A stretch of DNA of 60,000 bases from Antedon mediterranea (GCF_964355755.1 NC_092673.1:21273001-21333000), one strand, 5' to 3'; shown: positions 1 through 12,665, counted from the stretch's first letter. A program made the numbers and translations. Notes: a model not told the origin generated them from the sequence alone.

Positions 1-1352
1 TGATTAAAGAGTCAGTGCAGTTTCCAACCTTAAAATCCCTTCTTTAAATCCATGTCTATTTTATAATATAGGCCTACTAGATGGCCATTTTGTGTTTTTT
101 TTTGTTCTGTTATTTAGGCCACATTAATTCATCCGATTCTCATACTATACTATATCTCCAAATTTATCTCTAAATTTATTTCGAGTATGCAAAATTCTGT
201 AATACACTGTAAAAAGTAATTCGGATTTTACACAATATTTTCGTGTAATTTGTTCTCTCCTTTGAGTAAACTCTCCTTTTCCTTCAATTTGTGTTTAAGT
301 TTTTAAGGTTGCCAGTACCCCACACGGTGAAAACTATAATATTCCCTTTGAGGTAATCTTATAAAAGTTACACATTCAGCATGACTAAACTCCGACGGTC
401 ACACTACGAGAGGGGTACACTTTTCCTATAAAAAGCTGGCCCCCAAAAGCGCGAGAATATTGTATTCATGCCCTACACAAGTCAAGTGTCCCATTAAATG
501 TAGGCTATATGCATGTACCGCATGTATGTTAAAGTAATGTTAGGTTTATGGTATTATGATACATTCTTCTCATGTGATATATGACACTGTATCACAGAAG
601 TTGCCTATGATACTGTACAAAATTATAGATACAATACTAAAAATTGGCTTAAAAACGCGTTTTTAATTCAAGAGTTAAAATTGGTTAGATTGTCGCATAT
701 AACACATGCTATAAATCATGCTTGTTTAAGGCATTTTACGCTTGGCTTTCCATTATGTGGGCGGGTAAATCCTAATAACTCTCAGACAATAGTTTTAAAA
801 TGTTATCTATATTTATATTAAACATAATAGCTAAAGATTTATTGTTAATTAACATTAAATGTTCACTGTCCGTTCCAATTGACATCAGTCGCAAAACGTT
901 TTGAAAAAGAACAATTTTATGATAGGCCTATGTGATTTCTTTCATTTCTTTCATTTACCCAAAAATATAAAATATAGACATTTTAACATAAATTAAACAT
1001 AATACATCAAGGGAAGGGCTAAAAATAGTTTAAACTAATCAAGTTCAGCCCTCAAAATTGCAAAATAAATAGTTATATACAAAAAAAAAAATAAATAAGG
1101 GCTACCTTTCTAAAATGAATATGCATAACACATTTTCTTTGAAAAATGTATAAGCAGAAGAAATTCTAACGCACAATCATTTATTTTATCCTGTAATTGG
1201 TGTTCACACTGTCGGGTGGAAATGAATTAAATACATTTTAAAACATATATTGATTTTAAATCAAGTGATGGGTTGATTGTTTTGTAATGTATATTAGGCC
1301 TAATAATTATAGCTTCTTATCTTAGAACATCAAAAATTACGTATAGCTCGAT
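1..1352. other. AT-rich intergenic DNA, no gene seen
   Basis: No open frame of believable coding character is visible on either strand. The stretch has long A and T runs and TAGGCCTA octamers at 69-76, 923-930 and 1295-1302. Around 565-625 there is a segment resembling a repeat seen again near 13.3 kb and 26.3 kb (a phrase like gacactgtatcacagaa), probably an old dispersed repeat. Nothing else can be supported. Confidence 0.6.
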
Positions 1353-1505
1353 TTATTGGACGCAACGCAGCAAAGTCGTAAGCACGCTGCAGGCATGTAA
1401 TTTGACCAATCAGGACGCGATGTGGATTGTCTGAACTGTCGTCTGTGATTGATCAACTCACTTGCGTTTTGTATACGCCATTGCGTTGCGCCCAAGTGGT
1501 GGGAA
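1353..1505. mobile_element. MITE-like palindromic element, family B (ACGCAAC type)
   Basis: The segment begins with a phrase like ggacgcaacgcagc and ends with its rough inverse (cattgcgttgcgccc), with a middle containing a 'gaccaatca' phrase and its inverse. Similar palindromic segments lie at 14513..14720 and 35126..35312, which makes this a dispersed family. It has no coding capacity, so a non-autonomous DNA transposon is the simplest reading. Ends are approximate because the copies have diverged. Confidence 0.5.
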
Positions 1506-1511
1506 CAACTC

Positions 1512-2055
1512 TTAAAGATGTATTATCCCTTGAAACACAAAAAAATAAAGATCAAAATATACTAAATTTTAATTGGCTATATCAAAGTAATATTAAAGTT
1601 ATTCACTTTAAGTCAAAATTTCGAGCCAAAAACAACACCTTTACGTAATTAACAGCTAAATTAATTTGATTACATTTCGTCTGGAAAATAGTCGCGAGCG
1701 AAAGTAAACAAAGATTTCAAACCATGAGTATACATTATGCATGATGCTAATTAGGATTGTTTACAACTCGTCACGGTTGAGAGAGGGTGTTTCACACAGA
1801 TCGCGAGGAAGTTTTATGATTATGCATACAGAGTAGCCAAATAAGCGCATTGCATTATAAGATATGTTTTGATCGAAAACTTTGACTGGAAGTCAAAGTT
1901 ATTTTTTGAACCAAAAAACGTCTGTATTTCAGTTAAATTATTTTTTTTTTCGACTAATTTTTGGTGAAAGTTAATAACTATCATAATACTTCAAAATGAC
2001 CGACTTTTTTTCGAAATCTTTTTATTTTTATTTTTTTGAAATTTGACATCTTTAA
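1512..2055. mobile_element. MITE-like element, family C (ttaaagatgtattgtc ends)
   Basis: Starts with ttaaagatgtattatccc and ends with the inverse phrase acatctttaa. The same terminal phrase in both orientations bounds segments at 15072..15357 and 51242..51569, and one end appears near 52150-52174 and 55640. The interior has poly-T tracts and a phrase like 'aatttttggtgaaagt' that recurs in the other copies. This copy is longer than the others and may hold a second insertion. Confidence 0.4.
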
Positions 2056-3862
2056 CTTCAAAATATTATGGTCATTCTTCTGCTGTTCATATGATTCGGT
2101 CAATGACTTAACGCTACAAAATATTCACCTAGTTTGGCAAAATACGACTTGGGAGTGGCATTAATAATGTCACCACTGTTTATTTTTTAATTTTATATGT
2201 GAAAAACACAGACTGATTCATGTGGAAACACCAAGCCCAGAAATCTGTGGAAGATTTTGACACGCCAAATAAAAAAGAAATGTTAGTTTCATGTCCGGCT
2301 TTCATTTTCTTTAATAAAAAGGCTCATGATTCTTGTATGAATGGTGGGTATATAACGAAGGTTTTTGTGGCACTTTAAAATATATCAAGACAAAAATTCA
2401 TCATGATGTATTTGGGTTTTCGTCGCCATATTTGAATATATCTCGGTATCTATATATTTCACTTTTTAAAAAACATCAAAAACAATTCATTGAGGCAAAT
2501 GAAAATCCGTAGCAGCCAAAAAAGCTGGATTGAGGATTTTTTTACAAAAGGCCTTTAATTAAAAACATCAAAACAAATAATTTCATACAAAAAACATAAA
2601 TGAACAAAACAGGTTTTTAGGTAAAACAATTTTACCTAAAGCAGCAAAATTGAAAAAGTTCGCAACGAGCGTCGGAGGTGAAAGTGAACATCCAACTGAA
2701 TCAAAAGATGGGTGACGATCCAATTAAGAATTTAGCAGACTAGTAAGATATTGAAGAAAAAGTTGCACTATTTGGTCATTATTCAATTAAAAAAAACTGT
2801 GGAGTAAAACTGTAATTATTATTTTACTGATTATAAACTCAACACTAACCTTTTTCTTTAATACCTTTTAATTTTACAGTATAAGTTTGTTAAAATACTG
2901 TAACGTGAATGTCCTTGCGGTCAGAAAAATTATAATGACATTGTTTAAAGATATATTTTGTTAAGCGTATGATATTTTACCCACTAAATTGTGTTTTTTG
3001 AAAGAGAAAAATCGGCTTTCCTATGTGGTTTTATCTAAGCTGTTAGTCACTCTCGTGAGTAATTCTTACCCACGCCAAAATCACTCAACTTTAGAAGGCC
3101 ACAATATTGATATTAGTTATTCACCTTTTATACGATATAGATATAACAGAGCTGGTGACCTCTAATAACAAGCATGGGTTCGAATCGTAGGCTCAATGTT
3201 GTGTTCAGAATTTGTTTAGATTATGCCAAGCCGTTTAGAGTGCCGAACACTAACCTGATGACCACAAAGTTGACGCGCGCGCGTGTACAGAACTCATTTA
3301 TCAGTTTATTGACGCGCGTATCATACATTTTTGTATGTCAATCAATCATTTATAAGCATGTACTTAATACATTCCTGGGTTAGAGGTCTTAACATTAGTT
3401 GGGCTTATTTTTATTTTATTGCATTCTGGAGGGCGGTATGTAACTCACTCATGTTAAATGGGTACTATGTTTCCTTATAACATCTTTTTAATTGTATCCT
3501 ATAATAATTGGAATTGACTGTAAAACACGCACACATAATTACAGTTTTACTCCCCAGTTTATTATTGAATCATTTTTGTTATATAGGTATGAGCCGCCAC
3601 ACATTAAACCAGACCCATTCAAATGACCAACTAATATAGGCCCATGCCACTTTTTTTTTTATCATAGATCTGTCGATCTATATCGCATTGCCCGATCCTA
3701 AACTATTTTTTACTATTCAATATTTCAAACTTTTGTTAAAAACCACAAAATCTAGTAACCTTGAAATAGATTGTTTGCTATATTGACGTCGCTTTATCAG
3801 TTTCCGCGATTTGTTGTGGTTTTTGGCTCCATTGTTATTTATAAGTAAGAGATAATGAATGA
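2056..3862. other. Intergenic DNA, no gene seen
   Basis: AT-rich sequence with homopolymer tracts. The short open frame at 3174..3383 has no recognisable motif, no splice context and no similarity I can name. I see no RNA gene or clear repeat structure here. Confidence 0.55.
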
Positions 3863-4251
3863 AGGACTACATTTCCAATCCAAAATTTAAATTTGAATAT
3901 AAAGAAATCAATTTGTAGTATATAAACTAAACGAGTGTTAACAGGGCTTGGGTTAGTACTATACCTAATTGAGTTAGCACAATTTCTAGTAAAAACCTAG
4001 GCCTAAATCTATTGAATGAAAATAAAATGTTGCAACCCAGGCTAGACATATTTTATTGATGCAAATCAGGACTACATTTTCAATCCAAAATTTAAATTTG
4101 GATATAAAGGAATCAATTTGTAGTATATAAACTAAATGAGTGTTAACAGGGCTTGGGTTAGTGCGGTACTATAACTAATTGAGTTAGCACAATTTCTAGT
4201 AAAAACCTAGGCCTAAATCTACTGAATGATTGTTGCAACCCAGGCTAGACA
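3863..4251. repeat. Tandem duplication of about 185-205 bp
   Basis: Two adjacent copies, about 3863-4048 and 4068-4251, share long near-identical stretches: both start with ggactacatttyc, both contain 'acagggcttgggttagt' and 'aaaaacctaggcctaaat', and both end in 'caacccaggctagaca'. They differ by scattered substitutions and small indels, so the duplication is not recent. Non-coding. Confidence 0.8.
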
Positions 4252-5641
4252 CCGACCCAAACCCAATAAGTAACACATTATATCGATCTTTAGATAGCCA
4301 TGCCAGTTTCATGTGTTTTGCCTTTCAGTCACAAAATGTCCTCTGTTCTTACTTCTCATATCTCTTTATTGTCAAAAAATGAAAAATAATAATTTACATT
4401 ATTCAACTGATGATTTGACAAAAATATCAAATAAAAAGCTTTCGCTTGTCTATAGATTTCTCCTTAAAGTATACTTAATTATTTAACAGAGGCTATAAGT
4501 AGTTATTAAATGAATATAGCATATAAATACATAAAGAAAATAACAATAATTAAAACACATAAATGAAAGAAGTCGCTAAAAAGCATAGAACAATATTTTC
4601 CTAGTAAATATTTATTAACTTTTAAGTGTAAACATTTTTTAATGAGATCATTCTTTAATCATATGGTAAATTATTCCATATAATTTTGGACCTTGCCAAA
4701 TAATATTTTTTTGGGCAAGTGAGGAACGAAAGTTTAATGGGTTATTATTGATGCATTTGTTATGAAACTTATGTGACTACTATGTATATTAAAATTATCA
4801 ACAAAAATATATTGTTTCTTATGATTTTACTATTTGTGTTTTATGCATATATAGGCTTAATAAGTTTTTTTAAATTTTCTAAATTCTTGGAGATCAAAAT
4901 GTTGTTGAATGTGTTGGCCAATTATCCCAGGCCAGTGTTCGTATGGTGTACCAAAATGTACACTGTACGGTACCAACAGAAACCGTTATGTTAGCGATAT
5001 AGACTACATGTTGTTTTGTACCGTATAGTTAGTGCTAAATAATATTACGATATAATGACGGAGGCCTTGTAAGAAAAGATAAATACAGAAATATAGATAA
5101 AATTGGAATTACAAAGAATATTCGGTCGGTAACGCAAAGTTGAATCTTTAAAAATGTACAATTAAAAAAAGGACCATATAGAAGGTGCTCCTCTGTATAT
5201 CATAATCCTACTTATTTTGAATATATGTGGGTGATTATTGCAAATACTTAACATTGATTTATTTGTGCGAATATAAAACTGTATATAATTATATTTAGCT
5301 AAAATTTAAATGGAATGTTCGTTTAAGCGGTTTTATTATTCTTCCTGTTTATCCTTTCGGTCTAAATGGAGCAAACAAGTTATACTTTTGATCAAATATA
5401 ATAATTATCTTGTAATACAGGCCTTTATTCTGCTTGCTTTATCGAAGAATGATATACGCTCGTATTGTTAATTGTTAGAGTGTTTTTATAAAATGTATTT
5501 AGTTGGTTATTCAATATGTATCGGTTTCAGTACCAAAACATTTAAAAACCAAATGATGAGTTTGCTAGGCATTCATAATAAGAAATATTTGACACGAAAG
5601 CAAGAAATGTAATATATGAAAAGACAACAAAATGAATGTTA
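4252..5641. other. Intergenic DNA, no gene seen
   Basis: Very AT-rich. The open frame at 4773..4994 is hydrophobic only because of T-rich composition and has no supporting context. No repeat family recognised. Confidence 0.55.
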
Positions 5642-5840
5642 TACAGTTCTGTCTACACCATGCACCATCAAACTTTATGTGACAAAAAAAGGTGATGTGC
5701 CATATATGAACATGATGATGTCATATATATCACTGCCATATCTAAGCATACAACTACCATATTTGGGCATATCACTACCATATTTAGGCACATCAATGCA
5801 CCTTTTTGTTAAACTAGTTTGATAGTTTAGACAGAGCTTA
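5642..5840. mobile_element. MITE family A, full-length copy with TA ends
   Basis: The 199-bp segment opens with ta-cagttctgtctacacc and closes with the near-inverse gtttagacagagct-ta. Between them are several variants of the phrase 'catatttgggcatatca', each about 20 bp, which give an internal short tandem pattern. Related copies lie at 26371, 33285 and 41078. Inverted ends next to TA on both sides fit a Tc1/mariner-type non-autonomous element. The open frames predicted on both strands here are by-products of the repeat. Confidence 0.7.
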
Positions 5841-5893
5841 ACAGCAGTTAAAAAGAGCTGTAAAAATGTTAACACCTTAGAAAAAACAAAACT

Positions 5894-6148
5894 AAGAAAT
5901 AATATAACTAAAAAGACAGATCTTTCTATACAAAATTATTTTTTTACAATGTGAGAGTATCAATCAATCAATTTTTAAAATAAGCTTTCGACCAATAGAT
6001 CCTTATCAAGTCATAAAAGAAAAAAAAAACATAAGAAATAAGATAGATATCTCTATACAAAATTATTTTGTACAATGGGAGAGTATCAATCAATCAATTC
6101 ATTTAAAAAATAAGCTTTCCGTCAATAGGTTCTTATCAAGTCATAAAA
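5894..6148. repeat. Tandem duplication of about 120-135 bp
   Basis: Copy one runs from about 5894 to 6018 and copy two from about 6032 to 6148. Both hold 'tatacaaaattatttt', 'gagagtatcaatcaatca', 'ataagctttc' and 'cttatcaagtcataaaa'. Small indels separate the copies. No coding potential. Confidence 0.75.
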
Positions 6149-8456
6149 TAAGTGGGTGTATAGGATAAGTCATGTAGGCCTATGTGTGCTTCTATATATA
6201 AATTTACGTAAGGGCAAAATTCGGTAAATCGCGCCTTACTTCTAGAATTTTTACTCGATGGTATATAAAGTTGGTTCGTACTTTCGGTACTGATTTTAAC
6301 CACCTGATGTAACCCTGTTTACTAATTAAATTAAGTTAGATAATTAGTTATTGACGATTAAAACGAATTTAGGTTCAACGATTTGCCCCAAATAGGGGTG
6401 TTTTCCGATCGTGGTATACACTGTCTAATGGATGTCCATCTTGAAAAATACCCGCCACAAAAATGCGAGGAGGGTTCGCATTTTCCTATCTCCTCCTACG
6501 ATAATTGTTTTTAATAGCTGAAAACCGGTTGAACAGTTCGAGTACAGCATCATAATGTTGAAGACAGGCCGATTTTCTTTAAAAAATACTATTTTGATAC
6601 ATTTAATATACGTTTTTACAAATGTATTGATTTGTGATGAATGGAACATTCCAAATTATTTGGTTTAACAATACAGGTATAGATTTAGATTTATGGGTCC
6701 CCTTGGAGAATAAACATAAATAGTATTGCAATGCTGTACAATACTGTTAAGGTATTAACCACTTTTGATCGCAATTTGAATCGCAAATTTCTTACTGTGA
6801 GTGTTGGTACTGTTAGATGTAATATAAAAATATATACAAATAAACTTTATTACTGTGAGTGTGGGTAGGCCCTACTGTTAGATTATAAACATATAATATA
6901 CAAATAAATAAACGTTATTACTGACAGTTGCTTCTCAACGTTTGTATTAATTAATAATTTAAAATTATATAAACGTCGTAGTGGTGTATCGTTACATGTA
7001 CTTTACTATTTCAATCGACTATGACAGTGAGAGTTTTAACAAAGTACCGTATTAAATCGTAAATGTTTTACTGTATTTAGTGGTATATTATGTATAGGCC
7101 TATAAAACATTAAAAACAATATTTCGTTACTGAGTGGATAAGAATATATTTTAAAATGTTTCCTCTTTGTACCTATCTTCTTCCCCCATCCCTCAACCTC
7201 AACCTTTAGATCGGTCGCACACTTAGCACAAAGGTGCATCCTTCACAATATAAAATATAACAATTAACAGAAAAGTAAAAAAAGGCAAAAGCAACTATCA
7301 ACCCCTATCCTACCCACCCCCTCCCCCCAATTTACATCGATACATACAGTAGATCATTACTTTACACAATGAATACAAAACAAGATATAGTAAAAGTGTA
7401 TAAAATAAAATCAAATCAACTGATAAACACAGCTTATTACGAAAAACCCCCAACTCCTCCCCCCCCCCCCCCACTTTTTTTCAATTTACTTAATGTAGCA
7501 ATAATGTTACATACAAAACACAAATTGGGTTTGTTTAAATGAGTCCAAATAAAAAAATTTGACTCATTTTGTTTCTCTCTCGGAAGTAATTCCCAGGGTG
7601 CTAATTTTGGTTGACTACATAAATCATTGTGTATATTTATTCGTTTCTGTAAACGACAATGTATTATAGTCCTGCGGTACGTACATTTGAAATCTCCATT
7701 TTTTTCTCGCTGGAAATACTGTGTATTCGAGAACCATCTGTGGGCACGACCTAGATGGTACGCGAGCGAAGCGAGCGTGCCATCTAGTATGTGCAATTAC
7801 TATTACCTGGTTTCCTCAGATGACTCCATTTACGCATAAACTTTATACATCATGCTCCAGGCATTGATCATTAGAACATTATATTAATCCTAATCTATCC
7901 TATCTTTATCTTATCTTATCCTAATCCTAATTTTATTGTAACTTAATAATTGAATAATTAAAACTTGTAGCTTCTGTACAGGTTCATCAATCTATCCGGT
8001 GCACAATTTTTCGGTTTCATTCGTAAATTTAGTTTGGTTAAACCATCAAACATCAACCACACTGCAAAATGCATAATTTTTAGTTGTTCATTTTAATTAA
8101 ACCCGCTATTTTGTTCTTATTTTGTTTAAGCCAAGCATACTTAAATTCAAACGTTATGCACTTAAAAATAAGGTAAGAACTGTATTGTAGTATATAAGAA
8201 AAATATTTGTTTCGTTGATGTATTTTAGAACTGAGACCTAGAAATTTAAATCTAAAAATCCCTTATGTTAGTTGGATTTCTTTTTGAAAATCAACAATGT
8301 TGGTAACAAAATGTGACCTAACCAAAGCTCACAATCATATTAACAATACAAGTAAAAACATTTTATTGAAGAATATTTCATGTAGAGATAAACACATTTT
8401 TTAGCTGACTAAAGTAGCTTGTGTCGTGCGTGGTTTGATCATGTGTGGGTGGGCCA
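6149..8456. other. Intergenic DNA with C-tract and a short hairpin
   Basis: No gene is supported. Notable small features are a C-rich tract around 7459-7472 and a 37-nt hairpin at 7751-7787 (ctagatggtacgc paired with gcgtgccatctag). The open frames at 7437..7796 (-) and 7627..7839 (+) overlap each other across the hairpin and the C-tract. Their glycine run comes only from the C-tract. Confidence 0.5.
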
Positions 8457-9979
8457 TGTTACAACCGTTAATGTAGAAAACGCCAGCTAATGTCGAAACA
8501 ACCGTTAATGTAGAACAACCAACCGCTTATGTAGTAAAACCTCCAGCTTATGTAGAAACACCAACAGCTTATGTAGTAAATAAAAATCAACACCAGCTAA
8601 TGTAGAAACAGTCAACAGCTTATGTAGTAACGAAAATTGCCTCCCAGCTTATGTAGTTACTATCGCCAGCTAATGTAGAAAATGTTATATATTTTACAAA
8701 AATGTCTCATTCATGTGCAAATGCATCGATCTTTACTTAGCTATCAGTCTTTCCACCTCTCGTAAGCAACCAACTTTCTAAGACGACCACACATCGTAAG
8801 CAACCATCTCTGTTAAGGGACCGCTTCTCATAATTGACCACGTCTCGTAAGGGATCACCTCCTCTCATAAGGGACCACTTCTCATAATCGACCACCTCTC
8901 GTAAACGACCACCTTTCTTAAGGACCACACCTCTCATAAGTGACCACCTCTTTTATGGGACCACGACCTCTTTCTCTCTATTAAAGGACCGCTTCTCATA
9001 ATCGTCAGTGACGACTCTTTTAAAGGACCACCTCTCTTAACGACCCCACCTCTCGTAAGTGACGACCTATTTTAAAGGACCACCACCTCTATTAAGAGAC
9101 TGCTTCTCATATTCGACCATCTCCCATCACAATGACCTCTCGAAAGTGACCACCTCTATTGAACGACCACTGTCTCTGTTAAGGGACCGCTTCTCATCAT
9201 TGAAGATTTAATAGAGATAAAGAGGTCGTGGTCCCTTAAAAGAAGTGGTCACTTACGAGAGGTGTGGTCGTTAAAAGAGGTGGTCGCTTACGAGAGGTGG
9301 TCGATTATGAAAAGCGGTTCCTTATGAGAGAGGCGGTGATCACTTACGAGAAGTGGTCGATTATAAGAAGCGGTCCCTTAATAGAAACGGTGGACGTTCA
9401 ATAGAGGTGGTCACTTACCAGAGGTCGTTGTGACGGGAGATAGTCGATTATGAGAAGCGGTCCGTTAATAGGGAGAAAGAGGTCGTGGTCCCTTAAAAGA
9501 GGTGGTCATTTACGAGAGGTGTGGTCGCTTACGAAAGGTGGTCGATTATGAGAAGCGGTCCCTTATGAGAGGAGGTGATCCCTTACGAGACGTGGTCGAT
9601 TATGAGAAGCGGTCCCTTAACAGAGATGGTAGCTTATTACGATGTGTGGTCATTTTAGAAAGTTGGTTGCTTACGAGAGGTGGAAAGACTGATAGCTAAG
9701 TAAAGATCGATGCATTTGCACATGAATGAGACATTTTTGTAAAATATATAACATTTTCTACATTAGCTGGCGATAGTAACTACATAAGCTGGGAGGCAAT
9801 TTTCGTTACTACATAAGCTGTTGACTCTTTCTACATTAGCTGGTGTTGATTTTTATTTACTACATAAGCTGTTGGTGTTTCTACATAAGCTGGAGGTTTT
9901 ACTACATAAGCGGTGGATTGTTCTACATTAACGGTTGTTTCGACATTAGCTGGCGTTTTCTACATTAGCGGTTGTAACA
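8457..9979. mobile_element. Foldback transposon with long inverted repeats made of short tandem units
   Basis: The left half (about 8457-9205) and right half (about 9350-9979) are reverse complements over most of their length, so the element would fold into one long hairpin. Each arm has two zones. The outer zone is an array of variants of 'agcttatgtag' / 'agctaatgtag'. The inner zone is an array of variants of 'cctctcgtaagtgaccac'. A unique-looking spacer of about 70 bp near 8680-8750 and its inverse near 9670-9745 divide the zones. The termini are TGTTACAACC and GGTTGTAACA, flanked by the perfect 5-bp direct repeat GGCCA (8452-8456 and 9980-9984), as expected of a target-site duplication. 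The left arm has about 110 bp near 9003-9115 without a partner. No transposase frame is present, so the element is non-autonomous. Sea urchin TU elements have this general design. TG..CA ends with a 5-bp duplication would fit a retroviral-integrase-like transposase, but that is inference. Confidence 0.85.
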
Positions 9980-9984
9980 GGCCA

Positions 9985-10485
9985 CCATTTTACCTTTGTG
10001 TCAAAAGATGAAATTGGAGAGAGAAACATTAACTCAGTACGAGGTAGGGCATGCAAAAAATCTAACGAAACAAAGGATTGAAATAATGGTTAAATTTATA
10101 TGCTGTTGAAAGGTTATTACAAAAAGAACTTGTTGTAGGCCTATCGAATGCAGAATGTGTAGGCCTATACATAAATCTAATCTACTTTTGGTTTCATTAA
10201 AGACTTAGTAAAGACATGCATTAGGCCTATTTTCCCTTGTTTGCACATTCCATTTAAAACAAATCGTTCTATAGGTTTATTTATTTATCGTTATCGTTTG
10301 CTTTATCGTTTGCTTTATCGTTCGCTAGTCATTGGCTATGCTTCTTTCTCGTCTCAATAATCCCAATTATTATTAGTATATCGTCCATGTTCGTCAACTG
10401 TCAAATTATTAAAATGACTAAAATGGAATAATGAAGACCTATTTTCATTTCAACTTTATCCAACAATGAGTTGACGGAAATGTAA
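9985..10485. other. Intergenic DNA, no gene seen
   Basis: Contains a short run of the phrase 'tttatcgtttgc' around 10285-10325 and TAGGCCTA octamers. Nothing coding is apparent. Confidence 0.5.
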
Positions 10486-10830
10486 TATTCACATTGCAGT
10501 ATGCATCGGTAGTAAACAATATCAATTAAATACAAAATATTTATAGACATGCGTGCATAGGCCCTATTACATCCAATACAATAATATAATAATCCTTTCT
10601 AAAATAAAATTGTATTTCTCTCAGTGAGTAACTAACACTAACAATTCCTAATTTTAGTTATATTCACATTACAGTATGCATATAGGCAGTAAACCATATC
10701 AATTAAATATAAAATATTTATGATCATGCATGCAGATACATCCAATACAATAATATAATAATCCTTTCTAAAATAAAATTTTATTTCTCTTAGTGAGTAT
10801 ACCTAACTAACACTAACAATTCCTATTTGT
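10486..10830. repeat. Tandem duplication of about 170 bp
   Basis: Copies at about 10486-10654 and 10661-10830, offset 175 bp. Both contain 'tattcacattrcagtatgca', 'atatcaattaaata', 'catccaatacaataatata', 'atcctttctaaaataaaa' and 'actaacactaacaattcct'. High similarity suggests a fairly recent local duplication. Non-coding. Confidence 0.8.
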
Positions 10831-11713
10831 TGTTGTAGAAAAAAAAATTATAAATTATTACATTTGCGCAAACTACGTCAGTTGTTTTAAATATAGTATA
10901 TGTTTACCGTCACAAGGGTTGATATTAATTAGATACTTCATTTTTATTTAAAGTTTATTCTATTTATACAAGACGGCTGGAATTCAGAAGGTATTCACGA
11001 ATCAAGGTAATATATTAGACATATTGGATAATTGTACGAGATTTTGTTGAACGGCGACGGGGGCAGAAGGATTCAGCTACTACCTACGTAATTTACAATG
11101 TTAATGACCACGCGTGTTTATCAGTAGGCCTAAGCACTTGTTTTTAAAATTTGATCAATCTCCATTATTTATTACAATCACAAAAATTAAAATTGTAATT
11201 ATGAAATCAATAACGAACTAATAAATAAAACTTTTGCATTTAGTTCTTGCGCTTTACTACGGTAAACCTACAAACAGATGAGTGATTGGAAAAATGTATT
11301 ATAACAATCTATATATACGCTTGTGTAAAAGATCATACTCGCACAAAAATACTTGTCAAATAGTTAACATTTAAATGACAATGTGATATTTATAACTTAA
11401 TCTTTATACTTAAGTAAAAGCTTTATATTAGATGTCTTAAAATGTCATAGTTTGCCGCCAGTTAGCACCAATCCCATCAATTTAACCGCGCCCGCGTACA
11501 AACGGATTTAGTACGCGGACGCAGACGTCTTTTCGTGGTTTCACTCATGATATAAGTAGCGTTATTTGAATAACCACAACTTAACAATGATTTAATACAA
11601 TATGATTTTGTCTCCTGGGATGCAGTCACATTAATTATTGTTGTTATAAGATAATCGTGAAGACAACCAAGTCAATATCATAATTGACAGAATTCTTGAT
11701 TTTGGCAATGTGC
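10831..11713. other. Intergenic DNA with one CpG-rich hairpin
   Basis: No gene seen. At 11492-11518 there is a perfect 8-bp inverted repeat (ccgcgtac...gtacgcgg, 11-nt loop) in a locally GC-rich patch, unusual for this AT-rich surrounding. Its role is unknown. Confidence 0.45.
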
Positions 11714-11890
11714 ACGCAAGGTACACGCAAGGTACACACACGGTACACGCAAGGTACACTCAAGGTACACGCAAGGTACACACACGGTACACGCAAGGTA
11801 CACTCAAGGTACACGCAAGGTACACTCAAGGTACACTCAAGGTACACGCAAAGTACACTCAAGGTACACGCAAGGTACAAACAAGGAACG
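11714..11890. repeat. 11-bp minisatellite, about 16 units
   Basis: An uninterrupted array of 11-bp units of the form acgcaaggtac, with variants actcaaggtac and acacacggtac. The last unit before unique sequence is degenerate. Because 11 is not a multiple of 3, each reading frame gives an 11-residue repeating peptide and all frames tend to stay open. That explains the three overlapping open frames on both strands; none is supported as a gene. Confidence 0.95.
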
Positions 11891-12469
11891 CGCAATCGCA
11901 TGATTTTATTGTTAAAATTGGTATCTTATAAACTTTAAAAAAACAGTACATAAATATAATTGTTAGTGTAAATTATTATAATATTTAAAGTATTTTCCAG
12001 TCCGAATTAAGAATGCAAATATTATTAAGTTATCAAGATTAGCTACTATGACGAATAAGCTTATTCTTTCCCTGGCATTGCACTCAGAGAAACAAAATCA
12101 ACAAGAGGTGCAATAAAAATAATTTACCTAATCAAAAAATAACATTATGATTTACATGAGACAAATTTTTTAGATTTAGCCAAGAACAGATTTGAATGTT
12201 AAATTATAATTTGTTTTATTTTGGTGTATGATATAAGACAGAATTTGTAAATTAACGGCAGAGACAGCTGTCTGCAAATTTAGAAACCAAGGGAACACAT
12301 TCTGGACCCACCAAAATGTCCCCTAATAATGGGGTGTCTTCAGATCGGGTTTGTAGTGTAGTAGTAGTAGTTGTTTTACCGTCGATGCATCCCATTGATA
12401 AAAAGAATGGTTTTGTCAATGTCGTTGTTTATTTATACTGGGTAACCTCTTCAGTCAAAGACTGGTCTC
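11891..12469. other. Intergenic DNA, no gene seen
   Basis: AT-rich, with a short gtagtagtagtag run near 12355-12370. The 61-residue frame at 12316 runs into the SINE that follows and is not supported. Confidence 0.45.
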
Positions 12470-12665
12470 CCAGAGGTCCCAGTTATGATCAGTGGTTGTG
12501 ATGTACTAGTACACCGGGGTAACGCCCTACTCGTCTCGAAAGATGTACTAGGCTCTTAAAGTGCACGTGAGCTAGACGTGATCTGAGTACACCGGACCTC
12601 GGTTTATCCGAGAAGACGCGTTCTTCCACCAGAACCGAGTGAGCCTCGAACCCTTGCCGATGTTT
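12470..12665 (-). mobile_element. tRNA-derived SINE (family F1), minus strand, 5'-truncated
   Basis: Read on the minus strand, this begins at a box-B-like gggttcgaggc, continues through 'gaagaacgcgtcttctcgg' and 'agtacatctttcgagacga', and ends with 'ccactgatcataactgg'. The same succession appears at 27873..28095 (with a box A) and at 37890..38095. The tRNA box A half is missing or too diverged here. The element is non-coding and would have relied on a LINE for mobility. Confidence 0.7.

Noticed and set aside
7437-7796. 119-codon minus-strand frame with a glycine run
   Set aside because: The glycine run is a C-tract, the frame crosses a palindromic hairpin, and an overlapping plus-strand frame is equally open.
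8457-9979. Regular short repeats resembling a CRISPR array
   Set aside because: Repeat words are 11-18 bp and imperfect, there are no uniform unique spacers, the whole is palindromic, and the genome is that of an animal.
11644-11938. Open frames of 73-85 codons on both strands
   Set aside because: All arise from the 11-bp minisatellite.
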